A DNA stretch of 64,000 nucleotides, taken from positions 116,078 through 180,077 of the forward strand of contig JAUGWO010000020.1 in NCBI GenBank assembly GCA_049724395.1, given 5' to 3'. Each line of letters begins with the position of its first letter. The first letter of the stretch is position 1. The stretch is from Spongospora subterranea f. sp. subterranea (Eukaryota > Endomyxa: Phytomyxea > Phytomyxea > Plasmodiophorida). The notes beneath the pieces were generated by a model that did no database searches, was not told where the DNA came from, and saw nothing but the letters and a program-made list of their open reading frames with translations. This document shows, one piece after another, positions 21,908-36,297 of this stretch. The position numbers and the translations under genes were made by a program.

Positions 21908-24900
21908 ATGGGGGTACCAAAATTCTATCGATGGCTGAGTGAGCGATACCCTTTGATTAATCAAGCAGTAAAGAGATGGAATTTGTCCAGAATTCGGTTA
22001 GGCATTTTTTTATGTGCCAGTTTTCTTTCTCTTAATTTTGCTCAAGATTGTTTTTATCTGGATATGAACGGTATTATCCATGTCGCCACTCATGGACCAG
22101 GCGTAGACCCAACACAGCCATTATCGGAAGGTGGTAAAGGTTGAACGTCAGTTCGCAATAATCTGAACTGGATCTATAGATATGGCCATGTCAAATGTGT
22201 TTAAATACATTGATAAAGTCGTCAGAATCGGTAGACCCAATCGCCTATTGTATATGTGTCTTGATGGTGTTGCGCCGCGGGCCAAAATGAACCAGCAAAG
22301 ACAAAGGCGATTTCGCTCCGCTAAAGAAACTGAAGAAGTATTTTTTTTGCCCTTGATTTTATTTGTAGCACGGACGTGTTTATCTTATCTCTTTCTAGAT
22401 ACGTACTCGCGCCATTAACAGTGGTGAGTTACATCCAGATTCCGTCCTTTTTGATTCGAACTGCATAACTCCTGGGACAACATTTATGGCCAACGTTAGT
22501 GCGACAGCATACTTGTTTGTCCACTTTGTAACTTATATTTCAGCTCACAACGCATCTCAAGTTCTTCATTCAAAAAAAAATTCAAGAAGACCCTCTGTGG
22601 AAACAGTTTACCGTTTTATTTTCAGGTCATGAGGTTGGTCGTTGGCAATCTTCAGGCAATATTTCGTGTTAATATTGCGTAGGTTCCTGGAGAAGCTGAG
22701 CATAAAATCATGCGATATATCAGGTGCATGAAAACTACCAGCAATTATGACCCAAATACCAGACACCTCTTGTATGGGCTCGATGCGGATCTTATTTTCC
22801 TCTCTCTGGCGACCCATGAGCCCCATTTTGCACTTCTTCGAGAAGAAGTAACCTTCGGTAACCCGAGGTGACATCTATGGTCGAATTTCGTGGCACAGCG
22901 CCAACAATACTGTTTTAGGAAATCCAATGATGCACGCCCAGTAATGGCCCCTGAAGATCATTTTCAACTACTGCATATCTCCGTATTACGAGATTGCTTG
23001 GAACATGTATGTCCCCTGGTTGTTTCATCATCGACCTGTAATGGTATTCCGCTGCAGGAATTTCGTGCCGTTGATATTCCCTTTGGATTCGATCTAGAAA
23101 GAATCATTGATGATTGGGTTTTTATTTCCTTCTTCGTCGGGAACGATTTTATACCAAACCTTCCTTCTGTCGATATTCATCATGGTTGTCTTGATAGGAT
23201 GATCGGCATCTATAAATCACTTCTATCGAAATTTACTGGTAATTCGACAGAATGCGTCGTTCATGCCTAATTTCGATGTGTAGGGTATATCACTGATTCG
23301 GGGTCCATCAATGATGAACGCCTAGAAATGCTTCTTCATCGCTTATCCGAATTTGAACTTGAAGTTTTGGAGATGCTGAAAGAAGACCAGCAGAGAATGA
23401 ATAAAAGGCGCAATTATAATAACAAGGGTAAAAATAATGTCGATCGACTTCCTGTATTTGCCGACAATGGATCCGATTCCGACCCTGAGGATTTGCAATC
23501 TGTCAGTAGTGGATATTGATTATTGTCATCTGCAGTAATGTGGTTCTAGGCTGTAATCAGTCTTGAATTAGAAGAAGACGACCTGATGGAATTGTACTAT
23601 CACGACAAGTGGGGAAGTATAAATGGACGATCCACTAGAGTTATTTAAACTATGCCAATCATACATCGAGGGTAATGCTAAGATTGTATTATTTAGAAAT
23701 TTAGTTCAACGTGGTCGTTAGGACTGCACTGGGTTCTTCTGTACTATTACCAGGGAAATCCGTCTTGGAATTGGTATTATCCATATTTTTACGCTCCTCT
23801 GGCGTCGTCTTTTCGAAACATATCTCAGTATCGTGTTTCGTTTTCATTGGGCACCCCATTTCTACCATTCGAACAACTGCTAGGCGTCCTACCTCCATCC
23901 AGTGGCGCTCTGATTCCAGCTCCTTTATCCCAGCTAATGGTCGATCCAGCGTCTCCGATCGTTGAATTTTACCCTCGCGATTTTAAAGTGGATATGAATG
24001 GAAAAGCGTAATTTGTTTGCTTTGTGGGTTGCTTTTATTTACAGTTTTATCAGCAATGATTGGGAAGGGTTCTGTTTGATTCCGTTTGTTGACGAAGAAA
24101 GGTTAATCGAAAGCATTCGTTCACTGCCGGCGTCAGCTTTCACTAAAAAAGAGCTGCAACGTAATCGTCATGGTTCAGAACTTACGTTTAGGTCAGTGTT
24201 TATTGCTTACATGTCTTTTTATTTCCCTAATGTCGATTTAGGTATGACCCTAACGTATCGTACCAGGTGCAATCAACTATTCCTGGAGTTTTTGCCTCGC
24301 TTAACTCCAGGTAGACTGTTTCAACATTTAGATCACCATCATTCTGAATTTGTTGTCTAGTCACTGCCGAATTGATTTGTTCAACGAACCTCGTATTCCA
24401 GGAGATGGCGTTTTCCGAAGTCATTTATGTCCAGGGGTGAAATTTCCTGCAGCAAGTTTCCCATGCGTGAACATTTTGAACCTGTCAATGGCGCTTGCAA
24501 ATGCTGTAGTGTTCATCTTTTGCCCGCGTCCGATTTGATTTTTTATTTTATGTCTTTAGGGTGTTAATGTTTTTGGTCGGGAAAGCAAACGCGAATCACT
24601 TGTTTCCACTATCATTGAAGATCCTGCGATATCGTATCTGGACCGGGCTCGCGCCCTTCTTGGAAAATCCTGTATTGTCGAGTACGTCGGCTGCTAGTAT
24701 CCGGTTCTTCAACAGTGCTTTAAAATTCAATTATAGTTGGCCATTTCTAAGGGACGCTATTTTGGTTTCTGTGTCAACCCCAGAAGTTCAATATACCACG
24801 AAGGATCCTGCCGTCGGAGTTGCGATTCCTCTGCCAAAGGTGCTTGAATTTAAAAAAAAAATGGATGCTGATCGTGTGAAGCTTCTTTCTTCTCGCGCAG

Positions 24901-27559
24901 TAGATATCGGCTCCGAACAGGTTGTTGCCCTTCTGTTGGCATTCTTTTTTTGAAAATAACGTCTTTTTAATTTCAACTTTGCGTTGTTTAGGTCCAAATT
25001 GAGGTTCGGCTGTTCACTGGAATGAAAAGGAAGAGTTCCGGTTCTTTGGAGCAAGAATTTTCTGCTCTAACAACGTTTGTTCCCGCCCAGGTGCATGAGT
25101 TTTGTGTTGTGTGTGTTATGCTGTGTTTGCTAACGTTTTGGACAGCTGTTAGTCGCTGCTCGAATGACAATCGATAATCGATTTGTCGATCGCCCGGCGC
25201 AGTCCATCCAGCAGGAGTTTCCCCTGCAGTGCACTGTTGTGTTTATTGGTACACCGGTGCACCTATACGGTTCGATCGGAAAAGTTCTTGGATACTCTGG
25301 AGGCGTTAGTATTCCTGCAATAACCAACTTATTTCTGCTCATCGGTTTCTTAGAATGGCTTAAAAATTGAACTTGAACAGCATCCAGCCGAGTTAAGTTT
25401 TGGGCCCGAAATTTGCCAAAACTTTGAAACAAACGTATCAATGCTAATCTTTATTATCCTTGCAATGACACAACATTCACAGGATAGATGGTTTCCCAGC
25501 TTCAAGGTAGCTGGTATGCTCCGTTTGAGTCCATCTGCTCTTGGGAAAATCTCGTCAGCACAATTGGCGAACCCAGGCAAAGTCAATATAGGTGATATTT
25601 ATATCAGTTTCCGTCCTTTTCTTGAATGACATGTCCTCATCTAAGGTCTCAATCTGAAATTCGTTCAAAGGCAGTTGATGGTTCCTGGATATACTCGCGT
25701 TGTTATGAGTCCTGCAAGGACCAGCGTTTGGGAATATTCACTGACCGCAGTCCGACTTATAGAATCATATCTAGAGCATTTTCCCGAAATTGCTGATATA
25801 CTCGAGGCATCATCGGAAAAGAATCGTAGATGCTCACAACTTTGTTCCTGACGCTAAAGTAATCAATGCTAAGACTTATCATTGACAAATTTTTGAGTTT
25901 TCGTTTTCTAGGAATATCTCTCACGAGTTTCCTTGTACCTGAAGTCGCTGTCCTGTGCCCATTTGCCGATGGTCCCGCCCACCAGTCGTATGATCTCACC
26001 TGACACGATTGTCGAAATTGAGAGGGTTCAAAATCAAGTAGTCGCCGCCAAGCGTCCCCCAGTTTTGATGAGATATGAAACCATTTCTAAGAAATTTCTA
26101 TACAAACACGCGCAGCGTGTCCAATGGTCGCCTAATGACCTCAGCCATTTCCATCTTGGAAATCGAGTGATGTTTCTTGGTGGCTATCATGGTGTCCCTT
26201 TTGGAATGAAGGGAAACATTGTCGGTATTCATGAAGGTTTTTTTTTGTTTCTGCATTGTTCCCATTCTATTATATTTATTTCGTTTCAAACAATCTTCAG
26301 GTGAAGTCGAGGTCGTGTTTGACGAGTGTATATTGAGCGGCAGCGATCTGCACGGCAGATGCAGTGCATCACGGGGGCTACGGCTTCCATCGAAATGTCT
26401 CCTCAACATTGATCAGCCATCTGTCTCTCAAACTAACGACGTTTCTGTATCCCACGCTGCGACAAAACCGACGGTGCTGAAAGTGCATGCTCAGCGCGTT
26501 TCAGAAGCTAGTCATTCCGTTGTTCAGACAAAGGCGAGGGCTGATAGCAAGTCTTATCGCCCCAAAGCTGTCCAACCTCCAACCCCTTACCGACCGCCAC
26601 TAATAGCCACAACTGCGACGCCATCTCTATACGTCCATGACAACCTTAACTTGACTCCTCGCACATGGCAATCTGTACCGCAATCTCAGTCGTCGCCAGT
26701 CGAAAACGTCGCTATCCAACCACAGGCACCGGTTTTTTCTGCAAGGTCTTCTCGCACGCCGAAATTTCGTCAATCTCCGGTTACAACCTCTACCGTCGAA
26801 CAGTCTCCCCCTTTCAAAAATGCCACCGCTGCGTCTGCAAACTCTGTGAGCAGGCCAGCGACCGTCCAGCAGCCAGCACTCCAATCAATGCCAAGGTCGC
26901 AATTATCGTGTCCAGATAGCATCTCTATCGCACCGCAGGCTATTATTGCTTCTAATAATGGTAATCATGTATCGGGACGTCAATTTATTCCACCCAGGAA
27001 AGACTCTGTACTCCTAACGCCTTGTTATGTACTCGAGCAATCTTTCGAAACGGCTGTGGACACTCCTGGGAAAGATAAAGTTTATTCTAACATCTGGGAA
27101 AGCCTACAAGAGCAAGCTGACTCGCGCAAAGCCGCTTGCAATGCGGCACCAATTCCGAATCAGGCGATGAGGAGATCCGCACCGCCTCCATTTCCCAATC
27201 GCAGGGTTTCACGGTTTCCGCAAAGTGCCAGGCGTGGTGCTGATCTGTTGATGGAGCAATCAGTGAGGGATGCCGGATCACGGTCACATCATCATGGTAT
27301 TCGCATGCTTGATGTTCTTATGCTTGTTATTAATATTTCTGCAGCGTCGAGATCTCAATTGGCCCAAAATTTAAATTATTCTCATTCTCAGCGCTTGTCT
27401 GCTCCAATCCGTGTGCAGGGTAATCCACATGCCCATGCGTCCGATCATAGAACAAGCGTTTCTCAGCATCAAAATCATCAGCTCGACTCTGAGTCTGCGG
27501 TTTCGACATACCGGCCGTTCAGGAGCTACCAATGTTCCAGTGCATTGCCGCAAAAATAA
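21908..27559 (+). CDS. XRN1: XRN1-type 5'-3' exoribonuclease
   Basis: A multi-exon gene of about 5.6 kb degrading decapped, 5'-monophosphorylated mRNA in the cytoplasm. In order it shows [140 protein letters not shown] and [14 protein letters not shown]. The acidic catalytic residues of CR1/CR2 are visible. PAZ/KOW-like and SH3-like parts follow ([20 protein letters not shown]), then a ~400-residue Pro/Ser/Gln-rich tail. Introns are numerous and mostly 45-70 nt, many with stop codons. A 17-residue hydrophobic insertion after RWNLSRIR stays in frame and is either retained sequence or an intron I could not place. XRN1 is preferred over XRN2 because of the long C-terminal domains. Confidence 0.95.
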
Positions 27560-27715
27560 GGTTTATTTAAGCATGGGATCACGAAAGTCACCTTGTGAAG
27601 AATCCTGCGGCACGTTATTCTTCATTCACAGTTTGGCAATCGATCTCATGTAAAAAACGTCGAATAATGGCGGTCATAAACAAGTGTATTTTACAGACAG
27701 CAAAACCGTGTACAT

Positions 27716-28751
27716 TTATTGTGTGGACAGAGCGTCTTCGAGCTCGCCAGCTTCTAATAGTTCATTGACGATATCAAGCCCACCGAGCAACTGCCCACGA
27801 ACGTAGAGCTGAGGATACGTTGGCCACTGCGATAACTTCTTGAGCCCTTCTCGGACATCGTTGTCTTCAAAAATATTGAAATATCCGAATTCAACACGTT
27901 GTTCCCGTAAAATATGCACGATTTTGTTGCTAAAACCGCACTGTGGTTGCGTTGGTGTTCCTTTCATAAACAACATGATTGGAGATGATGAAATTAGTGC
28001 CTTCAGCCGCTCATCCAAAGATTGTTCAGGGGCAGCGACGCATTGCTTCAGCAAAGCATCAAGTTTTCCGGCTTTATCCATGTCTTTGATAGCATCAAGT
28101 CCTCCGACAAGCTAAAGTAATATTCAGCATTGACCTTATGTTGCCAAAAATTTCTGACAAACCTGCCCGGCAACCCATACTTGAGGATAGGTCTGCAACT
28201 CGGAAAATAAACCATTTAGCTCCTGGCGCACCTCCTCGTTAGTCAAAATATTAAAATGCCCAAACCGGCAGGACTTGTTCCTCAGAAATGCGACAATTTC
28301 GCGGCTGAGGGCACATTGCGGTGCATCAGGAGTGCCATTCATAAACACCATAACCGGGCGAGCGTTGATCAAATTTCTAACCTGTTCTTGAATGGTTACA
28401 TCTTCTGCTTTTTTTGTGGACACCGGGGGGGCCATTCTTGACAATTCTGATACGGCTTTCATTGCTTTTGGGACATCGACTCCTTCAATTGTGTCGATAA
28501 CACACTCACCGTGCAAAATAACGGTAGTTGGTACCGATTTAATTCCGAATTTTTCCGATAACTCGGGGGGCATTACAGGCGTCAACAGTGACGACGCTCA
28601 CATCGGTAAAATCAGCAGCCAGCTGTTCAAACAGCGATAGCATCTGCTTGCAGGGCTCATGCCAGGAAGCGAAAAAAAGCAAGGCAACTTTTCCATTGCG
28701 TCGCGCGACCTGGGTCAACTCCTCGGGATGCGAAATGGCCATTGCCGTCAT
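27716..28751 (-). CDS. PICOT/Grx3-type thioredoxin-glutaredoxin fusion, one apparent +1 discontinuity
   Basis: The gene encodes a thioredoxin-like domain followed by two monothiol glutaredoxin domains, the Grx3/4-PICOT plan that handles [2Fe-2S] clusters in the cytosol. Exons are 28751-28163 and 28111-27716 on the minus strand, about 327 residues. The Trx-like domain has [13 protein letters not shown]. The second Grx has the canonical cluster motif [10 protein letters not shown], but the first has [10 protein letters not shown] instead of CGFS. A run of six C near 28565-28570 adds one base between VTVDACNAP and [16 protein letters not shown] run of five would give a seamless PICOT alignment. 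The intron (51 nt) is clean. Start could also be 28742. Confidence 0.9.
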
Positions 28752-29404
28752 GATCGTACAAGAACAATGGCAATGGACAGTAGAAGTCGGGAGTTGGGAC
28801 TGCAAATCGCGGAAAATGCGCCAGTGACTCCAGGAAGTCAAACGTACAAAACTGCGCAACAGGCACCATGGCCATCGTTCATACTGTAAACGGAAAAATC
28901 GCATCGACAATGAACTCAAGTTCATAATTTTTTAGGCGATCCTCAGTGTCGCTGCGTTCTTCCTTCCGCGAAAATTTAAAATTGCAACCGCAAAGCCGCG
29001 TGGCTACTGCAAGGACTCGTTGCTAATTGATGATTCAAAAGTGACCAAAATTATCCTAAATTTCGTCTTGTACACCATGATGAATTTCAATCTGGGTAGT
29101 AGAGCGGTTTGAGATTTATCGGAGTTTGATTAACGCTAAACGAGATGATTGACGAGATCGCACAGGTTGTCTTGCGAGCCTGTGCCGCTTTTAAGACTCA
29201 ATGCATCTGCTAGTCTAGGAATCTCAATGAGGGTGTATTCGCCAGTTGGCCGTTCGTCTTAGAAATTGGAAGACCCAATTGATTTTCAGCTTCTTTTCAG
29301 CAACAGACTGAACATTCATTTTGCAAAACAAGTTTATATACCTATGTAAAAACCTCTGCCGTGATTCAGATTTTCAACGAATTCCAGATAGGTTATGACA
29401 CAAG
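28752..29404. other. Intergenic, no supported gene
   Basis: About 650 bases upstream of the PICOT gene and left of the unresolved gene at 29.4 kb. A small perfect hairpin (ACAGGTTGTCTTGCGAGCCTGT) near 29163-29184 was considered and set aside as non-tRNA. Nothing else is supported. Confidence 0.4.
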
Positions 29405-30187
29405 ATGGCGCTGCGTCGCCAGATTCCCCGGCGAACTGTTGAAGCTTCGAAAGTTGTATCAAGTGCAATTTACGATTACCAGGAAACTCTCCAATTGAAA
29501 ATTTTGGAACTGCACAAACGCCAAAACAAGCTAAAGTGGACTTGAATGATGATATTGAGCGGGATATTATGTGAAAATCTAAAAGTGGCCAGCGTGTGCC
29601 CACCAACATTATTTTGATGTCGGCCGAAACTCTAACGCATCCGCAGGCCGCTTCGGACCTGCTTCGGTTCGTGACCGAGTCGCGTGGATCATATCAATGG
29701 CCAGCTGTGATTGCCAAGGAATCGCAGTCGAAGGCATGGATCTGCACCACTGAACCTTTCCAGACCACCGACGTTCGTGAAGGTTTGGATCGCCATATGA
29801 TCTTTACACATCTCGGTGCCGAAGATGTCAACGCGCGTTTCTCAACGTCGTCGGCGAGAATGTCGGAGAAGCTGGCTCACAAGGAAAAAAACCCGACGTC
29901 GCTGTCGGTGACAAAACGGGCGAAATGGAACGCGGATCGCGTGCATTGCAGTCGATCGTCCGGCCATTTCTGCAGTCAATCCAAGGCGAGTTATGGACCC
30001 ATAGGACAAGATGCCTTACAGGAACAAATCAAGATCAATCGAGCTGCGCGACAACATGTTGCTCCATCTCTACAATTCTTCTGAACCACTCCTGGCTTTC
30101 TGTCTCAACGACACAATGTTTGCCATCATTGATAAAACTCAAATCACAACAAAACGTGCTTTGACCACTGTTCTACCGCTTGAATAG
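29405..30187 (+). CDS. Unassigned multi-exon gene (structure unresolved)
   Basis: Several protein-like stretches follow each other in different plus-strand frames: MALRRQIPRRTVEASK from ATG 29405; KVDLNDDIERDIM near 29530-29570; LTHPQAASDLLRFVTES, QWPAVIAKES, then IFTHLGAEDVNARF in the frame from 29596; MERGSRALQSIVRPFLQSIQ; and a final DNMLLHLYNSSEPLLAFCLND ending at TAG 30187. They most likely form one gene split by short introns, but I could not fix the junctions. No family is recognised. Its stop lies within the stop end of the convergent minus-strand frame, so the two genes would overlap by a few bases. Confidence 0.45.
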
Positions 30188-30640
30188 ATATCTCGGAAGA
30201 GCATCAATTATCGAAAACAACACACGGTACAACGCCAGGTCAATGTCACCGGCGTGTGAGTGTAAGGTGCGGACGCTGTGGACGGTCAACGGTGCCATCA
30301 ACAGTGGGGCAATAATTTGGTGCGAACCTATGTAGCCGATATTTTGCGCAGCTCCGGCAGTCTCCAGATATTGCGGAAAAAATATAGTGCGAGGTGTATT
30401 GAAAATCTGGGACGCCATGGAAATTTGAAATACAGCGTGTGCACACCTTCACCTTTCACAGTAATCTTCTCACGTGTCGATAAGGGTGGCGGCCTGGCGA
30501 AAATCGCAGCGAAAATACCCTTCTCCGTTAGATAAACGTTTGCGGGATTCGCGGCTGCCTGCAGGCGATCCCCAGTTTTTCTCGGTTTCTCTAGATAGAT
30601 GGCAAACATCCACCAACAGACCCTGTACTCATGGCTACAA
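30173..30640 (-). CDS. Unassigned small gene, convergent with the previous one
   Basis: A minus-strand frame ends at 30173 with protein-like text: NTPRTIFFPQYLETAGAAQ, GSHQIIAPLLMAPLTVHSV, then LYRVLFSIIDALPRYLFKR. A second piece upstream in another frame (NPANVYLTEKGIFAAIFARP, TREKITVKGEGVHTLYF) suggests a 5' exon near 30440-30600. It may be a 120-150 residue protein of two exons. No domain is recognised. Confidence is limited because the junction is not defined. Confidence 0.4.
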
Positions 30641-30955
30641 GCTGCAGGTGATAAATAACGTCATTTTTGATTGGCTGTATTTATCTATCAATTCACCTTC
30701 TGTGATCCTAATTTTTCTCGCAATCATTTATGTAGAGTGTGTCAGTATCGGCACTAGAAGACTGGAATTTCTACTCCTTGAGACCAGCATACTTTCAACT
30801 ACAGCTCTTTTTGTGATTATCCTTAACATTTTCTATTCCCTCCACTTTTTCCAATCCTCTACTGAACTTGTGACAACAAGCAAACGTTAGCGTTTTTTTT
30901 TATTTTTCTCAACCGTTCTCCACGATCACTTAAACTACATGAATGTTCTATTTTT
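30641..30955. other. Intergenic, presumed kinesin promoter
   Basis: About 315 AT-rich bases with no supported frame, immediately upstream of the tiny first kinesin exon. Confidence 0.35.
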
Positions 30956-33273
<2,318 letters not shown>

Positions 33274-33381
33274 CCAGTTTCTGACTCTATAGTTTCTCTC
33301 AATTTATAAATGTCACGTTCAAAAGCATCGCTGCTTTAATGTTATGATATTGTTATTACTATTATATAATACCTCGAAGTC

Positions 33382-33945
33382 TCATTCGCTTTTCTGAGGC
33401 CGAGACAAACCCAGCTGAAGGAGCAAATGTTGTACGCCTTTGAGCAGAGCTAAAACCCCCAGAATAACGAGCAGAAACCACGCGAGGGCCAGGAGAAACG
33501 CGACGGCAACCAGGCCAAGAAGAAAGAAGGCGATGGTGGCGATCCAGAAGACCGTGGCCAGGGCGACGCCAGAAACAACGAGGCACGCGATGAGCAGGAA
33601 TGGCCACGAGACAAACAGGCCCAGTGTTATGGACGCCGTCGTACCTGGATTACGCTTGGCTTTGGCCACTTGGCGATGAACCACTTTCATGAACGAGCCA
33701 ACGATCTGGTTGGTCATTGACATTTTTGCGGGTACGTCGATGTCATTGTCATTGGACAACTGTTGAAATAGATCATCGTCGGCGGTCATTTTCATGGTGA
33801 TCTCGCTATCGGATGATCGCTCTGTGTCGTAATCGCATTCCTCATCCGGCAGTGTCTTGATCGAATGCGGGGCGCTGCCGAATTCACGGTTGACGGATTC
33901 ACCGCCGGACATTGTCAATGCGGGCTCACTCTCCACGACAGTCAT
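33382..33945 (-). CDS. Promethin/LDAF1-like membrane protein
   Basis: A minus-strand frame with ATG 33945 gives 187 residues; the frame stays open upstream to about 34011. The first ~100 residues are acidic and polar (DEECDYDTERSSDSE). Then a hydrophobic block of four closely spaced segments follows: ASITLGLFVSWPFLLIACLV, SGVALATVFWIATIAFFLLG, VAVAFLLALAWFLLVI and LGVLALLKGVQHLLL. This hairpin-like arrangement resembles promethin/LDAF1 and related lipid-droplet or ER membrane proteins, an inference from pattern only. A reticulon-like or other ER-shaping protein is an alternative. Confidence 0.7.
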   Translation of the reverse strand: MTVVESEPALTMSGGESVNREFGSAPHSIKTLPDEECDYDTERSSDSEITMKMTADDDLFQQLSNDNDIDVPAKMSMTNQIVGSFMKVVHRQVAKAKRNPGTTASITLGLFVSWPFLLIACLVVSGVALATVFWIATIAFFLLGLVAVAFLLALAWFLLVILGVLALLKGVQHLLLQLGLSRPQKSE

Positions 33946-34159
33946 GATAAAATCGGACTCCGATTGCGATACGAACGTCGGTTGTACTTGGTCGATTGGC
34001 CGATCCGTCAAAACAGAGATTGAAAGATGTGTCGAGAGAGAGAGAGAATGGACAGTGGCTTGACCCTTTAAAATCCTAATAACCCCCTACCGTTACCGTA
34101 TAATATTCTGGCGGGGACCGCTATCTTCATATACACACTATATTTGCGCCACCGCCTTT

Positions 34160-34537
34160 TTATGTTTCAATTCCGGCCGGCCCCCCAGTCAATCCGCCAT
34201 GTACACAGTGTAGCGCCGCATGGCATTTCAACGGTACGGTGATTCCGTGGGTCGCCACAAGGTGATCATCTGTGGCCAGAATACCCAGATTCACTTGGTC
34301 GACACTGACGGTCTGAACAGAGGCATCATAAAATCTCGACGATATCCATTGATGCTCAAACCTCTCGACTGACGATTTTTTTTCGTGTTCACAAGTGTCA
34401 GTGTCGTCTGTCGGATCTCTGAATTTTCCGCTGGCTGTGTAGCTCTGTAGATAAACAAACATCGGCTGTCGACCTGAGCTCAGATTATGTGTCTCGAGGT
34501 CTGCTATATAGTGAAGATCTGAACCCGTCTCCATCAT
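34160..34537 (-). CDS. Hypothetical protein
   Basis: A minus-strand frame of 125 codons from ATG 34537 (open upstream to 34615) reads like protein: SDLHYIADLETHNLSSG, QPMFVYLQSYTASGKF, FEHQWISSRFYDAS, VDQVNLGILATDDHLVATHG, CVHGGLTGGPAGIET. No family, signal peptide or membrane segment is recognised. It could be the last exon of a longer gene. Confidence 0.45.
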   Translation of the reverse strand: MMETGSDLHYIADLETHNLSSGRQPMFVYLQSYTASGKFRDPTDDTDTCEHEKKSSVERFEHQWISSRFYDASVQTVSVDQVNLGILATDDHLVATHGITVPLKCHAALHCVHGGLTGGPAGIET

Positions 34538-34619
34538 TTTTTTGGTTAGTCCCTGCTGCCGACGTTGGTGGACTCCAGTGCTGAAAGGCTTTTGATATCT
34601 GCACCCCAACCGCACCCCA

Positions 34620-36245
34620 ATTTGTGTTAGAACAGGATATAAGGGCGTCTGTAGCGATTCTCTTATCGAGTATTGATTAGCAAAACTAGTGTTTTTGTTG
34701 CTGGTTAAGATAAGGTTGCAAATCCATATTTGTATGGCGAGAAGTCGAGCGCACAGGCTCGGTGATGTCTCTTTTCAACTCGGTGATCCTACTGACGCTT
34801 CGAACCAAAATCTATAGTTTTTTCCTCCGAGGGCTGATGTGCGAGCAGTCATCAATCACTGTAAAGTTAACTCCTATGTGGGTGGGCAAAGACAGAATCA
34901 GTGGCTAGGTCAAGGTACTTCCCGTCGACATTCTCATTGAGTATTTGGAACTCAGTTCAAATTGCCAGATACAGCATAGGATGCTACGACTCGTAAACAC
35001 AGTATTAATAAAGTCAGTAATTACTTCCTCTTTTTGGTAATCACCCGTTCTGATCATCAGCCCGTTCCCCCGTGTCGTTTCCGTCTGCGTCAGGCAACAA
35101 TTTCCAGTCCCCGGTTCCCCCCGTGACAGAGTAATTCAATCACAACATGATTCCGACGAGTGCTCTCATTGATCATGCTGAAACATTCCCTCGGTGAGGG
35201 AGTCTGACCATATCCCCGACACTGTGCAGTTGGAAAACAGGATTGCAGATCTGCTAACACAATTGATAACTTGCTCTAACTTCGAGAACCGGTACCGATT
35301 CTCAAAGAACCTCGAGTTTTACTGCCAAACCCATTCGACGGCTCTGCGAAAGCTGTTCGTGGCTTTGTCAATCAGGTTCGTCTGATTATTCTTCATGGCC
35401 CGCGGTCCTACCCGACCGACGTCTCTCACGTCACGCTGGTAGGCGGTCTGCTCATTGGCGCCGCGTTAGATTGGTGGAACCCTCTATCCGAGCGGAACGA
35501 CCCTGTTTTACACAGTTTCGGCCTGTTTATTACTCTTTTGAAGTCACGGTTCGATGACACCACCCGAGTGGTCTCCGCCGAGACCAGCTCAGGTATGTCA
35601 GACAAGGCACCAGATCAGTTGCAGAATACGCATCAGAGGTTCAACTGCTGTTGGCTGATTCCGGTTGGAACGATGCTGCTGGTCCGCATGCTTTCCGGTG
35701 CGGTTTAAATAACAGCATCCAAGGTATGTTGATTATTTACCATGCCCGCATGTAAAACCCTGGAAGAAGTGATGGCGCAAGCAAATGTCATCGAAGCGCA
35801 TACGCCAGCGTCGTTTCTGCATGTTGTCTTGCCCCACTTTCCACTACCTGCTGCGAACGGCCGACTACCCAATTTTCGTTCTCTTCCACAGTTTCCCGCT
35901 CCTGCTTTTAATCATCGCAGGGGACTACCAGCTCGCTTCACCTCCACCAACACTGGTGTGGCTCCCATGGTACTTGATGAGGTGTCGGCATCAGATAAAA
36001 ATCCTTCTGAGGAACCCGATTCGGTAAACCAGCCCCGAGGAAAACTGAATCCGATGGAGAGAGATCGAAGATTGAGACAACGACTTTGCCTCAACTGCGG
36101 TGACGAAAGCCACGTCATCGCCAACTGTAAACTGAGAATCCTCTCATTACGTTCTCATCTGTCATTGTTTCGTAAAGCGCGAGTGAGTTCAAAGCAATTC
36201 ATTGTCGAACCAGCAATGATTGTTCAATGTGCCATCGATGTATGA
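34620..36245 (+). mobile_element. Ty3/gypsy LTR-retrotransposon fossil (LTR remnant and Gag)
   Basis: A probable LTR remnant (start TGTGTTAGAACAGG near 34620; AATAAAG near 35007) precedes a plus-strand Gag. The Gag retains a capsid-like core (VGGLLIGAALDWWNPLSER, LKSRFDD) and a CCHC zinc knuckle at about 36083-36125 (CLNCGDESHVIANC). It resembles the Gag at 60-61 kb in plan but is much more decayed. It is broken several times, no polymerase part remains, and it looks old. Confidence 0.75.
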
Positions 36246-36297
36246 TGGCCAATACTCAGGGAGTTATATATGAATTAAATACAGATACCAAACGCCA

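Noticed and set aside
26219-27559. Separate low-complexity gene at the right end of XRN1
   Set aside because: It continues in frame from the XRN1 SH3-like domain and matches the disordered C-terminal tail expected for XRN1.
29155-29215. Hairpin ACAGGTTGTCTTGCGAGCCTGT considered as a small RNA or tRNA
   Set aside because: No tRNA boxes or acceptor stem are present, and the pairing is too short to support an RNA gene.
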